64,000 nucleotides of DNA. Origin: Treponema sp. (GTDB lineage: Bacteria; Spirochaetota; Spirochaetia; Treponematales; Breznakiellaceae). The position numbers and the translations under genes were made by a program. The notes beneath the pieces are model-generated. The model had not been told where the DNA came from. It ran no database searches and saw nothing but the letters and a program-made list of their open reading frames with translations. Below are positions 15,655-24,966 of the stretch, one piece after another. Location: contig JAISAQ010000070.1 of assembly GCA_031266775.1 (NCBI GenBank), forward strand, positions 1 through 64,000, in the 5' to 3' direction. Numbering within the stretch: position 1 is the stretch's first letter; the number at the start of each line of letters is the position of its first letter.

Positions 15655-17226
15655 CTACAAAATGTACCTCCCCAGATCCTGGTCGGTAACAATGCCGGAA
15701 AGTTTTTCGTTCACATAGTCCACCGTAACGGAAACACTGGCGGGGGCAATGTCGGGCGCCTCGAAGGAAAGCTCCTCCAGCAGGGCTTCCATGATGGTAT
15801 GAAGGCGCCTTGCGCCTATGTTTTCGAGCCGCGAATTGACATCGGCGGCAAGTACGGCGAGCCGCTCCACCGCGCCGGGGGTAAACGCTATTTCGACATT
15901 CTCGGTGGCAAGGAGCCCTGTGTACTGCTTGATAAGGGCGTTTTTGGGCTCCGTAAGGATACGGAGAAACTCGTCCTTTCCAAGGGAATCCAGTTCCACG
16001 CGGAGGGGAAAACGGCCCTGCAACTCCGGAATAAGATCCGAAGGCTTGCTGACATTAAAGGCGCCGGCGGCGATAAAAAGAACGTGATCGGTGTTCACGG
16101 GCCCCCATTTGGTGTTCACCGTCGCCCCTTCGACTATGGGCAGAATGTCCCGCTGAACTCCTTCCCTTGAAACATCGGGGCCGCCTCCCCTGTCGCCCCG
16201 GACGGCGATTTTGTCAATTTCGTCAATGAAGATGATCCCCTTCTGCTCAACCCGCTGGCGGGCCTCGTCGCTTACCAGGTCCCTGTCTATGAGTTTTTCC
16301 GCCTCCTCCGCCCTGAGGATCTCCCTGGCCCTGGCTACGGAGACTACTTTCTTTTTCTTGTTCCCGCCAAAGAAACCGGCTATGCCCGAAAGGCTCGACT
16401 CTATTTCCTCCATGCCTCCGCCGAGCATTTCAAAGGAAGGGAACTGGGGACTCTGGTTTACCACAAGTTCCACGGTTTTATCCTCAAGCTTTCCCTCACG
16501 GAGCATGGCCCTGATTTTCTCCCTTGTCGCCGATTTTTCACCCGCCGCGTTTCCCCCGCCGGCCGTTTCCCCGGCTTCCCCGGTTCCCCCGGCTTGATCC
16601 GCCTCCTCCCCGGCGCCGGGCGGGGAGTCCGGGGCGGACTTGAAAAAGGCCGGTATCCCCACCTGAATGGCCGTTCCTATAAGCCCCGCACCGCCCTCGC
16701 CGGAATCGGGATTAATGGAAAAGGTCCCCATGGGCCTTACGACGGGCTTTCCTGTCCTGGCTTCCTTGCGCTTTTTTCCCGGCCCGGGAAGCAGCAGATC
16801 CAGCAGGGCTTCCTCCGCCCTTTTTTCCGCCTCGGAAGTAACCGTTTCCTGCATCTCCTGCTTTACCATCTGGATGCCGGCGGCCATAAGATCGCGGACC
16901 ATGGATTCAACGTCGCGCCCCACATAGCCTACTTCGGTGTACTTGGTAGCCTCGACTTTGATGAAAGGGGAATTTGCCAGCCTGGCAAGCCGCCGGGCTA
17001 TTTCGGTCTTTCCAACGCCTGTAGGCCCTATCATGAGTATGTTCTTTGGGGCTATGTCTTCCCGTATCTCCGGGTCCAGCTTGAGCCGCCGCGTCCGGTT
17101 GCGAAGGGCGACGGCGACCGCCCGTTTCGCCTTTTTCTGGCCCACGATGTACTTGTCCAGTTCGGCCACAATCTCCCGCGGCGTAAGGCGGTCAAGATTT
17201 TTATCGTTATCTTTTGCTTCACTCAT
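15655..17226 (-). CDS. hslU: HslUV protease ATPase subunit HslU
   Basis: AAA+ unfoldase that feeds proteins to HslV. Walker A is GPTGVGKT (67-74), Walker B lies in [12 protein letters not shown], and the C-terminal sensor region ends in DQDLGRYIL, the usual tail that docks into HslV. At 523 residues it is about 80 longer than E. coli HslU. The extra length is in the intermediate (I) domain, where a Gly/Ala/Glu-rich low-complexity stretch (about 195-225) is inserted. Its ATG overlaps the hslV stop by 4 nt. Confidence 0.95.
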   Translation of the reverse strand: MSEAKDNDKNLDRLTPREIVAELDKYIVGQKKAKRAVAVALRNRTRRLKLDPEIREDIAPKNILMIGPTGVGKTEIARRLARLANSPFIKVEATKYTEVGYVGRDVESMVRDLMAAGIQMVKQEMQETVTSEAEKRAEEALLDLLLPGPGKKRKEARTGKPVVRPMGTFSINPDSGEGGAGLIGTAIQVGIPAFFKSAPDSPPGAGEEADQAGGTGEAGETAGGGNAAGEKSATREKIRAMLREGKLEDKTVELVVNQSPQFPSFEMLGGGMEEIESSLSGIAGFFGGNKKKKVVSVARAREILRAEEAEKLIDRDLVSDEARQRVEQKGIIFIDEIDKIAVRGDRGGGPDVSREGVQRDILPIVEGATVNTKWGPVNTDHVLFIAAGAFNVSKPSDLIPELQGRFPLRVELDSLGKDEFLRILTEPKNALIKQYTGLLATENVEIAFTPGAVERLAVLAADVNSRLENIGARRLHTIMEALLEELSFEAPDIAPASVSVTVDYVNEKLSGIVTDQDLGRYIL

Positions 17227-17789
17227 CTATTCTGTTCCTCTGAAGAACCAAGTTCTTCCACGGTGATATGCCCGTTGGTATAAATACAGATGTTTCCGGC
17301 GATTCTAAGGCTCTTTTCGGCTATTTCCGCGGCGGAAAAATCGCTTCCTTCCAGATAGGCCAGGGCCGCGGCGTAGGCGTAATTTCCCCCCGAACCGATT
17401 GCAAGGGCGTCTCCTTCGGGTTCTATGACATCCCCGGTTCCCGAAATGAGCAGGGTCTTGCCCGAATCCGCGACAAGAAGCAGGGCCTCAAGCCGGCGCA
17501 GGACACGGTCGGTACGCCAGTCTTTGGAAAGCTCCACCGACGCCCGGAGAAGATCCCCCGAATATTCCTTGAGTTTTCCCTCGAAACGGTCAAAAAGGGT
17601 GAAAGCGTCCGCCGTTGCCCCGGCGAAACCGCAGAGCACTTTTCCTTCCATGAGGCGGCGTACTTTGCGGGCGTTGTTCTTCATTTTCGCCTCTCCCATA
17701 GTCACCTGCCCGTCTCCGGCCATGGCCACCTTTCCGCCCCTTCTTACCGCCAGTACGGTCGTCGAGCGAATTATCACACTGTCCTTCAC
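17223..17789 (-). CDS. hslV: HslUV protease catalytic subunit HslV
   Basis: Threonine protease of the proteasome beta type. The catalytic Thr is T10 in [12 protein letters not shown], so the first nine residues form a propeptide removed by self-processing. The conserved [11 protein letters not shown] follows. The start is a GTG with AGGAGGAAAGC just upstream. It lies 9 nt after the recombinase gene, the same order I know from other treponemes. Confidence 0.95.
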   Translation of the reverse strand: MKDSVIIRSTTVLAVRRGGKVAMAGDGQVTMGEAKMKNNARKVRRLMEGKVLCGFAGATADAFTLFDRFEGKLKEYSGDLLRASVELSKDWRTDRVLRRLEALLLVADSGKTLLISGTGDVIEPEGDALAIGSGGNYAYAAALAYLEGSDFSAAEIAEKSLRIAGNICIYTNGHITVEELGSSEEQNR

Positions 17790-17798
17790 GCTTTCCTC

Positions 17799-18698
17799 CT
17801 ACCTGATGCCATGGGCTTTTTTATACACCTTTTTGAGATGTTCAATGTTCACATGGGTGTACCGCTGTGTCGTCGAAAGGCTCGAATGTCCCAAAAGTTC
17901 CTGTATCACCCGCACGTCGCAGCCCGAATTGATAAGGTGCGTCGCAAACGTGTGCCTGAGACTGTGGGGATGTATGTTCTTTCCCAGAGCGGAACGCTCG
18001 GCGTAACGCGCGATAATCCAGCGCACACCGGGAACCGATATGCCCCCTCCCCTGCGGTTAATAAAGAGCATGTCTGTCGGGCCCGCGCTTCCCCCGGCCT
18101 TTACGCGCGCGGCGCGGGCGGGGAGGTAACAGGCAAGGGCTTCCCTGCATTCGTCCGAAAAAAACACGCGGCGTTCCTTGTCCCCTTTTCCGATGACACA
18201 GGCGCCGCCCAGATCCCCGTCGACTTTTTTAAGTGAAAGGGACACAAGCTCCGATATGCGCAGCCCCGCCGAGTACATGGTGAGGATCATCGCCTTGTCC
18301 CGCACAGGCCAGAGTATGCCCGCCGTATCGGGAAGCTCCGCGAAGGCGGCCATTTCCCCTTCACCCAGAAAGGCCGGAAGGTTCCGCTGTATTTTAAGGT
18401 TGCGGAGGTTTCCCGAAGGGTCGTCCTTCCGGCGGCCGAAACGGACCAGCCAGCGGTAAAACCCCCGGATGGAAGAAAGCGCCCGGTTCACGCTGACCGA
18501 GGCTGTCCCCCCGGCGCCCAGGACCGCGATAAAGCGGCGCACGTCGTGGGCGCCGGCGTCCTCGGGGGAAAGGGAAAGGCCGGAACAGTAAGCGGCGAAA
18601 CGGGAAAGATCCTTCCCGTAGGCGTCGAGGGTCCTTGGGGACACTCCCCGCACCGAGCGGAGATAACTGAGGTATTCTTCCATGGCCTCATTCCTCAT
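17799..18698 (-). CDS. xerC: XerC-like tyrosine recombinase
   Basis: Site-specific recombinase of the chromosome-dimer resolution type, about 299 residues. The active-site set is present: Arg in SAGLRISELVSL, Lys in GKGDKERRV, HxxR in HSLRHTFATHL, and His and the nucleophile Tyr in LGHSSLSTTQRYTHV. The N-terminal SAM-like domain starts at EEYLSYLRSVRGVSPRTLDA. I place the start at the ATG at 18698 (AAGGA 8 nt upstream, inside topA). An ATG at 18683 is also well spaced from a GAGGA. The frame is open much further upstream, but that part is out-of-frame topA sequence. A XerD-like partner is at 22652. Confidence 0.9.
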   Translation of the reverse strand: MRNEAMEEYLSYLRSVRGVSPRTLDAYGKDLSRFAAYCSGLSLSPEDAGAHDVRRFIAVLGAGGTASVSVNRALSSIRGFYRWLVRFGRRKDDPSGNLRNLKIQRNLPAFLGEGEMAAFAELPDTAGILWPVRDKAMILTMYSAGLRISELVSLSLKKVDGDLGGACVIGKGDKERRVFFSDECREALACYLPARAARVKAGGSAGPTDMLFINRRGGGISVPGVRWIIARYAERSALGKNIHPHSLRHTFATHLINSGCDVRVIQELLGHSSLSTTQRYTHVNIEHLKKVYKKAHGIR

Positions 18699-20886
18699 CG
18701 CCGCCGTCCTTTGCCACAGCCTGGTCTTCACCGGCGCTGTGCAGATAATCGCAGTCCGCGTTGATGCAGGCCTTGTGGACGCCGTTCTTCCTGTCGTATT
18801 TTTCCACCATAAAACAGCCGCATTTGGGACAGTTCTGGTTGACGGGTTTGTAGTGGCTGATAAAATCGCATTCGGGATAATTGGTACAGCCGTAAAATTC
18901 CTTGCCCCGGCCCCTGGTCTTCCGCGCCACAATGTCGCCGCCGCATTTAGGACATACGGCAAGGGGAATGGATCTGGTGTTGCGGCAGTCCGGAAACCCC
19001 GAACAGGCAAGGAAGAAGCCGAAGCGGCCCAGTTTCTTTACCATGGGCTTGCCGCATTTTTCGCATACATAATCGGTGGGTTCATCGAGTGTTCCCTTGA
19101 ACGACTCAAGGGTCTTTCCCACTTCATCAACCCTGTCCTTAAAAGGCGTCCAGAATTCCCGTATCATGTCGGGCCAGCGGATCTGGTTTTCCTCAACCTC
19201 GTCAAGCTTGTTTTCCATGGAGGCGGTAAAGGCCGAGTCCACTACATGGGGAAAAGAATCCACAAGCAGATCGTTTATCATTCTTCCCAGCAGGGTAGGG
19301 GCAAGCTGCTTGTTTGAACGCGTCACGTAGTAACGGTCAAGCAGCACCGAAATAATGGGAGCGTAGGTTGAAGGCCTGCCTATGCCCTTTTCCTCAAGGA
19401 TCTTGACGATGGAAGCGTCCGTGTACCGGGGAAGCCCCTGGGTAAAATGCTGTTCGGGGTGGAACATGTCTATCTTCACCTTGTCGCCCGTCTTGAGCGG
19501 GGGATAGGCGGTTCCCTTTTCCTCGCGGGAAGCAAGGAGCTTTATCACCCTGTAAAAGCCCTTTTCGACGATCTTCGTTCCGGAGACGCGGAAGATTCCC
19601 CCGCCTTCAGGATCGTCCTTTCCCGCGGTAATGTCTATGCTTTCGGTTCTGGTCTTCGCGCCGTTCATCTGGCTCGCGGTAAAACGCTCCCAGATGATCG
19701 TGTAGAGCCGCAGCTGATCGCGGGTAAGATACTCCTTGACGGAATCGGGGGTATAGCTTATGTAGGTAGGCCGTATCGCCTCGTGGGCGTCCTGGGCCTT
19801 TTTTCCAACGGTGTACTCGACGGGCTTTTCGGGCAGATCTTTGGGGAACTGTTTCCCTATCCACGCGCGCGCCTCTTCCAGGGCGGTCTGGGAAATACGG
19901 ACCGAGTCGGTGCGCATGTAGGTAATAAGACCGACGCGGGAACTGCCGGTGTTTACCCCTTCGTAAAGCTGCTGGGCCACCTGCATGGTTTTTCTTGAGG
20001 TAAAGGAAAGCCGGTTCGCCGCAGTCTGCTGAAGCTGCGACGTGGTAAAGGGAGGCCGGGGCTTTACGGTTTTGTCGGTTATCCTTACGTCGGAAACAAC
20101 ACAGTCGGCATCCCTTATTTTTTCGATGATCGCCTTTACTTCGTCTTCATGCCCAAGTTCAGGCTTGCTTCCCCGCCAGTTCACAAGCTGCGCGGTAAAG
20201 GAATGCCCGCCCACCTTGAAGTCGGCGTCAAGCGTCCAGTATTCAACGGGAATAAAGGATTCCACTTCTTTTTCCCGCTCACAGATGAGCCGCAGCGCCA
20301 CCGACTGAACCCGCCCGGCCGAAAGGCCGTTCTTTACCTTTTTCCATAAAAGGGGCGAAAGATTGTAGCCGACAAGGCGGTCCAGTACGCGGCGGGCCTT
20401 CTGGGCGTTTACTTTCGCCTCATCTATGCCGCCGGGATTGTCCACGGCTTCCTTTATCGCCTGCGGCGTTATTTCGTTAAAGCTGATGCGCTGTATGGGG
20501 ACTTTGCCGTTTTTCGCGCTGATGGCGTTTCTGAGGTGCCAGGCAATGGCTTCCCCTTCCCTGTCGTTATCGCTCGCCAGAAGCACCGTGTCGGCTTTCC
20601 TGGCGTCGCCCCGCAGTTCCTTAAGGAGCTTGGCCCGCCCCCGTACCGTGATATATTCGGGCTCAAAATTGTGTTCGGTATCAATGGCAAGCCGCGACTT
20701 GGGAAGATCGATAAGATGACCCATGGACGCCTTGACACTGTAACCGGGCCCCAGATATTTTTCTATGGTTTTCGCCTTGGCCGGTGATTCCACTATGACA
20801 AGGACACGCATGGGCCTGTCTTTTTTGGGATTTTTGGTTTTCACGGCCTTTTTGGCCGGAGTTTTTTTTTCCTTTACCGCTGCCAT
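18688..20886 (-). CDS. topA: DNA topoisomerase I
   Basis: Relaxes negative supercoils. The 732-residue protein has a Lys-rich N-terminal extension (1-25), the Toprim domain starting LVIVESPAKAKTIEKYLG with the metal triad in SDNDREGEA (D106, D108, E110), the active-site Tyr323 in GLITYMRTDS, and three C-terminal zinc ribbons with CxxC pairs (CEKCG, CPKCGGD, CPKCGCF). The stop overlaps the xerC start. The start lies 3 nt after dprA. Confidence 0.97.
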   Translation of the reverse strand: MAAVKEKKTPAKKAVKTKNPKKDRPMRVLVIVESPAKAKTIEKYLGPGYSVKASMGHLIDLPKSRLAIDTEHNFEPEYITVRGRAKLLKELRGDARKADTVLLASDNDREGEAIAWHLRNAISAKNGKVPIQRISFNEITPQAIKEAVDNPGGIDEAKVNAQKARRVLDRLVGYNLSPLLWKKVKNGLSAGRVQSVALRLICEREKEVESFIPVEYWTLDADFKVGGHSFTAQLVNWRGSKPELGHEDEVKAIIEKIRDADCVVSDVRITDKTVKPRPPFTTSQLQQTAANRLSFTSRKTMQVAQQLYEGVNTGSSRVGLITYMRTDSVRISQTALEEARAWIGKQFPKDLPEKPVEYTVGKKAQDAHEAIRPTYISYTPDSVKEYLTRDQLRLYTIIWERFTASQMNGAKTRTESIDITAGKDDPEGGGIFRVSGTKIVEKGFYRVIKLLASREEKGTAYPPLKTGDKVKIDMFHPEQHFTQGLPRYTDASIVKILEEKGIGRPSTYAPIISVLLDRYYVTRSNKQLAPTLLGRMINDLLVDSFPHVVDSAFTASMENKLDEVEENQIRWPDMIREFWTPFKDRVDEVGKTLESFKGTLDEPTDYVCEKCGKPMVKKLGRFGFFLACSGFPDCRNTRSIPLAVCPKCGGDIVARKTRGRGKEFYGCTNYPECDFISHYKPVNQNCPKCGCFMVEKYDRKNGVHKACINADCDYLHSAGEDQAVAKDGGDEE

Positions 20887-20889
20887 ACC

Positions 20890-21888
20890 TTATGTTCCTT
20901 CAATTTCAATATCAAGCGCCCGGGCCAGGGAAAAGGCAAGATCCTTCCCGCCCGGAAATTCCCGCCGCGGGATGTCCGCCCCATCCGGATGCACCGCCGT
21001 ATCGCCGCCGTCTTCCGCGCCGCCGTCCATGTTCCATTCGCGAAGTATGGAACAGGCGGAATGCAGAACCCCCGCCCCGTCGGCGGCCAGCTTCGCCGTG
21101 CCGGCCGAATCCAGCCCGGCGGCCGCCACCCACAGATCGCGCCCCTGCTCCAGGGCAAACGCGGCGGTAAGAAGGGCCCCGGATTTTTCCGGCGCCTGGA
21201 CTATTACCGTTCCGCGGGCCAGCGCGGAGATGATCCGGTTCCTCGCCGGAAAGCGCCAGGGTCTCGGCGGGGTTCCCGGCGGATACTCGCTTATAAGGGC
21301 GCCTCCCGCTTCCAGAATACGCCGGGCCAGGGGCCGGTTTGAGGCGGGGTAGATCTCGTCAACCCCGGAACCGAGGACCGCGGCGCCGGGGACGCCCCCC
21401 TCAAGATTTCCCCGGTGGGCCATGGCGTCTATTCCCAGCGCGAGCCCGGAAACAACAGGTATGCCCCGCCTTCCAAGATAACGCGCCATGTCGAAAGCCG
21501 CGGCCGCCGCGCCGGGAGAAGGACGCCGGGTTCCCACAACCGCGACGGCGGGCCGCCCGGGATCCGGGAGTTTTCCCCGGTAAAAAAGCACCGCGGGGGG
21601 ATCGTAGATCTCCCGCACAAGGGGCGGATAGCCGGGGGAAACACAGGACACCCACGTCATGCCCCGCATACGGGCCGCCGCGGCGTCCTTTTCGGCCTCC
21701 CTGCGGACGGCGTCCATGGTCCAGGGACGGCGCGAGACGGGCCGGCCCAGTATTTTTTCTATGTCTTCCCTAAAAAGTATGGCTATTTCATCCTCTTTTT
21801 CAAATTTTGTACAAAGCGTCACCCGTTCCCGCACGGAAAGACCGGGAATACGGCAGATTATCAGATCCAGAAGCCCCCGGCTAGTCAT
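20890..21888 (-). CDS. dprA: DNA processing protein DprA
   Basis: Binds single-stranded DNA and loads RecA in natural transformation, and is widespread in non-competent bacteria too. From the ATG at 21888, which overlaps the preceding stop by 8 nt, it has 332 residues. The Rossmann-like core shows VVGTRRPSPGAA, SGLALGIDAMAHRGNLEGG, VLGSGVDEIYPASN and FPARNRIISAL. A C-terminal winged-helix-like part follows. No other competence genes are in the window. Confidence 0.93.
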   Translation of the reverse strand: MTSRGLLDLIICRIPGLSVRERVTLCTKFEKEDEIAILFREDIEKILGRPVSRRPWTMDAVRREAEKDAAAARMRGMTWVSCVSPGYPPLVREIYDPPAVLFYRGKLPDPGRPAVAVVGTRRPSPGAAAAAFDMARYLGRRGIPVVSGLALGIDAMAHRGNLEGGVPGAAVLGSGVDEIYPASNRPLARRILEAGGALISEYPPGTPPRPWRFPARNRIISALARGTVIVQAPEKSGALLTAAFALEQGRDLWVAAAGLDSAGTAKLAADGAGVLHSACSILREWNMDGGAEDGGDTAVHPDGADIPRREFPGGKDLAFSLARALDIEIEGT

Positions 21889-22636
21889 AGACGCTTCCCA
21901 AAACAATTTCCCTGTTTTTCCGAGCTTCTTCTTTTACGGATTCGTCCTTCGTTACGGAGATGATACGGTCGTACAGTTCCGCCGCCATGGTGCTCCTGCC
22001 TGTTACATAAAAGGCCCGCGCCAGGGCAAACATGGCGCTTACATCGCTGCTCATAAGCTGGAGATAGCGCTCAAGATGCGGTATGGCCTCGGCCGGCCTT
22101 TCAAGCTCAAAAACATAGAGGACGCCCAGGCCGTAACGGGGCCGCGCGTAGCTTTCGTCAAGGGTTATGGCCCTCCGGTAGGCGTCCTCGGCAAGGGCGA
22201 AGTAGCGGGCCCTGGACTCTTCCCCCCCGCCTGAACCGGGAAAATCAAGCGAGGACTTGGCCGTGATTGCCGCCGACACGCCGGTAAGGTAATAAAGCGC
22301 CGGATCTTCGGCGTTATAACGTATCGCCTGTTCCAATGCGTACAGCGCGTCGCGGTGCATGCCCCGGTCCGCGTAACGGGTGGCAAGTATCTTCCAGTAC
22401 ACCCCGGTTTGGCCTGCCTCTTTGATGTTAAGCTCAATCTGGGCCTCGTAGGCGGCAATGGCCGACTTGAGCCCTTCAATGGTTTCAGGCGGCCCGCCCC
22501 GCGGGCTTATTTCGGCGATACGCCGCGCCAGATCGCCGTGGGACTTCGACTTTTCATAACGGTAAAAGCCGTAAATGCCAAGAGCGATAAAGGTAACGGC
22601 AATAATTCCCGTTACAACGTCTTTTTTAATTTTCAT
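21881..22636 (-). CDS. Membrane-anchored TPR protein
   Basis: A 251-residue protein with a single N-terminal membrane helix (GIIAVTFIALGIYGFY, 10-25) and then tetratricopeptide-like helices over about 55-235 (for example YWKILATRYADRGMHRDALY and AMFALARAFYVTGRSTMAAE). It is probably a periplasmic scaffold. Its position between xerD and dprA, inside the division/DNA block, suggests a cell-envelope or division role, but nothing in it is specific. Confidence 0.8.
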   Translation of the reverse strand: MKIKKDVVTGIIAVTFIALGIYGFYRYEKSKSHGDLARRIAEISPRGGPPETIEGLKSAIAAYEAQIELNIKEAGQTGVYWKILATRYADRGMHRDALYALEQAIRYNAEDPALYYLTGVSAAITAKSSLDFPGSGGGEESRARYFALAEDAYRRAITLDESYARPRYGLGVLYVFELERPAEAIPHLERYLQLMSSDVSAMFALARAFYVTGRSTMAAELYDRIISVTKDESVKEEARKNREIVLGSVYD

Positions 22637-22651
22637 GGTTCCTTCCTGCCG

Positions 22652-23581
22652 TTATTCCTTTCCGTCTTTCTTTGCCGTCCGGGAAAGGGCCAGTTTCGGC
22701 ATGAAACGCCGGTGGCTTTCCCTTAAAAACGAAGCGTTCACATGGGTGTAGATCTGGGTGGTGGCCAGATTCGAATGCCCCAGAAGCTCCTGAACGGAAC
22801 GGAGATCGGCCCCGCCCTCAAGAAGTTCCGTGGCAAACGTATGCCGCAGCGCGTGCAGCCGGGAAGGGGCCCCCGCCATTCCCGCGAGGGGAACATAGTT
22901 TTTCCACATTCCCTTGCGGGAAAGCCGCTTTCCCGATTTTGAGATAAAAAGGGCCGCCGTATTTTTGCGGCCGGCCAGGCGGGGGCGGCTTTCCGCCAGA
23001 TAATGCTTGAGCCACTGTGCGGCGAGGGGGCCGAAGATCACAAGACGCTCTTTTCCGCCCTTGCCCCGCACCCGCGCGGAACCGCCTTCGCCGGACAATT
23101 CCAGATCGCGCACGTTAAGGCCCGCCGCCTCGGAAACCCGCAGCCCCGCCTGATAGATAAGGGCGTAAAGAGCCCTGTCGCGTATTCCCAGCGGCGTAGA
23201 GGTGTCGACGGCGTCAAGGATACGGGCCGCCTGCCCGCTTTCAATGGCCCCCGGAAGGCGCCCTTTCCGCCGGGGCGGTTCCAGAATCATGGCGGGATTA
23301 TCTTCCCTCACTCCTTCCTCGGAAAGAAAACGGAAAAAGGAACGGAGGGAAGATACCGCCTTGGCGGCGGATGCGGAACCTATGCCGTCTTTACTGCGCC
23401 GCCTTTCAAGGTACTCCGTCAAGTCCGCGGTCCCGGCGGAAGCGGCCGCAAGCCCCTTTTCACCAAGGAACTCAAGGAAACGGCGAATTTCAAAACGGTA
23501 GGTCCCGGCGGTAAGCAAAGACCGCCTTTCCAGCGCGACCAGGCGCGCGTGGAACCGTTCCAGGAGATCGTCACCGCTCAT
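22652..23581 (-). CDS. xerD: XerD-like tyrosine recombinase
   Basis: Second Xer-type recombinase of the cluster, 309 residues. The catalytic residues are in QAGLRVSEAAGL (Arg), GKGGKERLV (Lys), HALRHTFATEL (His, Arg) and LGHSNLATTQIYTHV (His, nucleophile Tyr). The N-terminal core-binding domain covers about 1-105. The start overlaps the ftsZ stop by 11 nt. With the XerC-like protein at 17799 it could form the XerC/XerD pair acting at dif. Which of the two is the true XerD cannot be settled from motifs. Confidence 0.88.
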   Translation of the reverse strand: MSGDDLLERFHARLVALERRSLLTAGTYRFEIRRFLEFLGEKGLAAASAGTADLTEYLERRRSKDGIGSASAAKAVSSLRSFFRFLSEEGVREDNPAMILEPPRRKGRLPGAIESGQAARILDAVDTSTPLGIRDRALYALIYQAGLRVSEAAGLNVRDLELSGEGGSARVRGKGGKERLVIFGPLAAQWLKHYLAESRPRLAGRKNTAALFISKSGKRLSRKGMWKNYVPLAGMAGAPSRLHALRHTFATELLEGGADLRSVQELLGHSNLATTQIYTHVNASFLRESHRRFMPKLALSRTAKKDGKE

Positions 23582-24929
23582 GAGACTGAAACTTCTCTTC
23601 CGGTTTTTCCTCCGGCGTTTCGCGGGCGTACTGCTTCCTGTCCCGGATTATCGTGGGAACATCTATGTCCCCGTCGCAGGCGTTCCTGTGGGCAAGGAAG
23701 GTCTTTTCGTACATCGTACTCCACTCCTCGCTGGAGATAAACTCGCCCTTCTTCTCGGTCCTCGCCGCCTCGGGGGAATCGGCGCGGGAATTGCCGTCTG
23801 TGGTCTTGAAGCCGGTGGCGACAACCGTCACCTTGATCCTGTCTCCCATTTCGGGATCGATGCGTACGCCGTGGGTAATGCGGACATTGTCGTCCGCGGT
23901 GCTCTTGAGGCGGTCCATGATCTCCTTGACTTCCAGCATGGAAAGATCCTCGCCGCCTATGACGTTAACCAGAAGGTTTTTCGCCCCTACCATAGACACG
24001 CCTTCGAGCAGGGGGTTGTTAACGGCGGCCGCGGCGGCGGCAGTACCCCTGCCTTTACCCTGGCCGTAGCCTATGCCCATGAGGGCGTCTTTCTGATCCT
24101 TCATGACGGCCAGAACGTCGGCGAAATCAATGTTGATAACCCCAACCTTGGTGATCATCTCGGAAATGCCCTCGATGCCCTGGCGGAGCACCTCGTCAAC
24201 CTTGAGGAGTGTTTCTTTGAGGGGGGTGTCCGATTCCACCTGGCAGATAACTTTTTCGTTGGGAATGATGATGAGGGCGTCGACGGCGTCCCGCAGTTCC
24301 TTGATTCCCTCTTCGGCAAGGGACATCTTGTAGCGGCCCTCGTAGGTAAAGGGTTTGGTAACCACACCGACGGTCAGGGCCCCCGCGTCCCTCGCCGTCT
24401 GGGCGATAACAGGCGCCGAACCCGTACCGGTGCCGCCCCCCATGCCGGCCGTTATAAAGACCATGTGGGCGCCGCTGACGGCTTCCTGTATCCCTCCCCT
24501 GTCTTCTTCGGCGGCCTTTTTTCCTCTGGCCGGATCTCCCCCCGCGCCGCGGCCGCCTGTCAGGCTTACCCCGATCTGCAGTTTGTTTTCGGCCTTGTTT
24601 TTGTTAAGATCCTGCACATCGGTGTTGACCGCTATGAAAGTAACCCCCCCAAGGCCGCTTTCTATCATACGGTCCACGGCGTTTGAACCGCCGCCTCCGG
24701 TGCCAATCACCTTGATGATGACCGGAATCGAATCACAGGATTCCCGCGGCGCGGCGTTCCCGGACGAATCCGCTTCCGGGGAGGAAGATCCCCCGGCATA
24801 CGAAGGCGCCTTTAACGGAGACCTCTCCGGCTCTCCCTGAAACAGGGACTGCGCGGCGCCCGTCTTTACAGGCCATCCTCCCCCGGACCAGAATTCCACT
24901 TCTTCTTCACGCACGTCAAAAATGTTCAT
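23571..24929 (-). CDS. ftsZ: Cell division protein FtsZ
   Basis: Tubulin-like GTPase that forms the division ring. From the ATG at 24929 (GGGAGG 4 nt upstream) it has 452 residues. The GTP-binding loop is IGTGGGGSNAV (75-85), the tubulin signature GGGTGTG (164-170), and the synergy loop NIDFADV. The C-terminal peptide that binds FtsA is recognisable as DVPTIIRDRK and is followed by about 20 more residues. About 68 Ser/Gly/Pro/Glu-rich residues precede the GTPase fold, far more than the dozen or so usual in FtsZ. An upstream in-frame ATG would make the extension longer still. Confidence 0.95.
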   Translation of the reverse strand: MNIFDVREEEVEFWSGGGWPVKTGAAQSLFQGEPERSPLKAPSYAGGSSSPEADSSGNAAPRESCDSIPVIIKVIGTGGGGSNAVDRMIESGLGGVTFIAVNTDVQDLNKNKAENKLQIGVSLTGGRGAGGDPARGKKAAEEDRGGIQEAVSGAHMVFITAGMGGGTGTGSAPVIAQTARDAGALTVGVVTKPFTYEGRYKMSLAEEGIKELRDAVDALIIIPNEKVICQVESDTPLKETLLKVDEVLRQGIEGISEMITKVGVINIDFADVLAVMKDQKDALMGIGYGQGKGRGTAAAAAAVNNPLLEGVSMVGAKNLLVNVIGGEDLSMLEVKEIMDRLKSTADDNVRITHGVRIDPEMGDRIKVTVVATGFKTTDGNSRADSPEAARTEKKGEFISSEEWSTMYEKTFLAHRNACDGDIDVPTIIRDRKQYARETPEEKPEEKFQSHER

Positions 24930-24966
24930 GTTTCCTCCCAAATCTTTTTTCCCCGCAAAAAACACG

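Noticed and set aside
18699-19010. Extension of the xerC frame by about 104 codons upstream
   Set aside because: That stretch is out-of-frame topA coding sequence; two better starts with ribosome sites lie at 18698 and 18683.
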